DNA of 64,000 bases from Prinsepia uniflora (lineage: Eukaryota > Streptophyta > Magnoliopsida > Rosales > Rosaceae), in the NCBI GenBank assembly GCA_032719365.1, contig CM064869.1:26569504-26633503 (forward strand), written 5' to 3'. Position 1 is the first letter of the stretch. Each line of letters begins with the position of its first letter. Of the stretch, positions 63,011 through 64,000 are shown in pieces. The notes under the pieces are model-generated. The model ran no database searches. It had not been told where the DNA came from and saw nothing but the letters and a program-made list of their open reading frames with translations. The position numbers and the translations under genes are program-made.

Positions 63011-63245
63011 CTGTGGTAACAATTAACACCATAAATATTCTTAAGTATACACTCTGTTATAAATATCTATTCCTAGATCCAAATGTGTATCATAAGTTTC
63101 TTCCATTTTGTTTTATATGTAAGTTTAAACTTATATGAAAAATGAATCAAACATATGAATAGACAAACGAACACACAACTCAAAACCCCATCAATAACAT
63201 GGAAACTGACCCCCGCACATGATTAACCCTGATGTACGAGTCTTG
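63011..63245. other. Spacer, likely intron of the partial gene
   Basis: AT-rich, no reading frame of note. Confidence 0.3.
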
Positions 63246-63261
63246 AGCAGAAAAGTCATAA

Positions 63262-63262
63262 G

Positions 63263-63303
<41 letters not shown>
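63262..63303. repeat. TA/CA compound microsatellite
   Basis: (TA)n followed by (CA)n, directly beside the SINE-like repeat and possibly its tail. Confidence 0.95.
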
Positions 63304-63304
<1 letters not shown>

Positions 63305-63421
63305 AGATATTGAGTGGATTGCATTATACACATTGGGCATCAACCTCATCCTTTACGAGAGTCGAACCCGAAACCTCCCACATAACGTGTGGAGAGGAAT
63401 ACTACTAGACCATAGCATTGG
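63304..63421 (-). mobile_element. tRNA-derived SINE-like repeat
   Basis: On the minus strand an A-box-like TGGTCTAGTAGT (63401-63412) and a B-box GGTTCGACTC (63359-63368) lie about 33 bp apart, the spacing of an internal Pol III promoter, with GTGGGAGGTTTCGGGTTCG between them as in plant tRNA-derived SINEs. It ends in a (TG)n run on its 3' side. The exact ends and family were not verified. Confidence 0.55.
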
Positions 63422-64000
63422 GGCAGAAAAGTCAGAAGTTCTCGTGATAGGAGATGATCAAGAAATCAGAGGCTCGAAGCTAAGATCTCATGATCAGTCC
63501 TTGAGCAAGAGTGCCAAATATTAAATCCACAATCTAAATGATAAGTGTAGCAACTAAAGGCTGTAATCAACCCACAACAAACCCAACCCCAATCCCTCTT
63601 TCAATAGAATCACGCCAGTATTATAATAACCAACCCTAATCGCACTTTCAATTTATATAATACTCAACTCCTTCCAGATTTAGCAACACTTGTCTCTTTC
63701 CCACTTATATACAGTGAAGACATCCTAGCTGTAGAGTTTATCAGGCATTTATGCACAGCATAAGTCAAATGACTGATGTGCCAGCTGCCTATGGAGCCTA
63801 CACGTTGCATCATGTAAGTCAAAATGTCACAAACACCAAACTAACACCATTCCCGGTGGGCAACATACTGAACAATCTGCTGCCATCATCTCACAAGTAT
63901 GAAGGTCAACTAACTAATCGTTTTCTATAACAGTAAAAATAAACAGAATAGCGTGAAGCAACAGTATGAAGAGTCATCTAAAATAAAAAAAATGCCAAAA
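63422..64000. other. Unassigned right edge
   Basis: No recognisable coding exon on either strand. It may be intron of the gene whose last exon is at 62862-63010. Confidence 0.3.

Noticed and set aside
62700..63026. 108-codon plus-strand frame
   Set aside because: It lies antisense to the more protein-like minus-strand exon at 62862-63010 and has no recognisable motif.
63355..63415. A functional tRNA gene on the minus strand
   Set aside because: A- and B-box-like words are present, but no acceptor stem or anticodon arm can be paired, so it is better read as a SINE head.

Overview
This window looks like nuclear DNA from a flowering plant, most likely a eudicot. The evidence is intron-containing genes of plant families (an R2R3-MYB of the GAMYB group with a miR159 site, ATG8, a CASP-like membrane protein, a 7-kDa RNA polymerase subunit), AT-rich introns, and a large mass of nested plant LTR retrotransposons. 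There is no bacterial-style operon, CRISPR array or recognisable tRNA/rRNA gene. The species cannot be named from the sequence.

Layout. 1-10.6 kb: stacked, truncated LTRs of long-LTR Ty3/gypsy type (Tekay/Del-like) inserted into one another, plus a remnant of gypsy RT/RNase H. 10.6-12.2 kb: GC-rich unassigned block, then the MYB upstream region. 12.2-22 kb is the gene island: GAMYB-type factor (+), RPABC4/Rpb12-like subunit (+), ATG8 (-, tail-to-tail with the former) and a CASP-like protein (-). 22-29.5 kb: AT-rich spacer, a palindromic MITE split by a 645-bp solo LTR, and a 2.77-kb solo LTR. 29.5-36.5 kb: a complete non-autonomous Tat/Athila-type element with 1.87-kb LTRs and an intact target duplication. 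36.5-38.3 kb: second copy of the MITE and local duplications. 38.3-61.8 kb: one old, broken Ty1/copia element on the minus strand, split by at least three younger insertions: a 6.9-kb non-autonomous element with 3-kb LTRs (38567-45454), a solo LTR that itself contains another solo LTR (46763-52304), and a rearranged gypsy-type element (52661-about 59660). 61.8-64 kb: unassigned sequence, a likely last exon of a minus-strand gene running off the right edge, and a tRNA-derived SINE-like repeat.

The four recognised genes are not an operon or pathway; they are housekeeping or regulatory plant genes between repeat blocks. I found no convincing undescribed multi-gene system. The observations most worth a second look are an LTR carrying eight TGACGTC-type bZIP sites in 156 bp, an ATG8 whose reading frame stops directly after the conjugating glycine, a diverged Rpb12-like zinc ribbon, a probable GC-AG intron in the CASP-like gene, and an insertion order fixed by four perfect 5-bp target duplications inside or beside the transposon nest.
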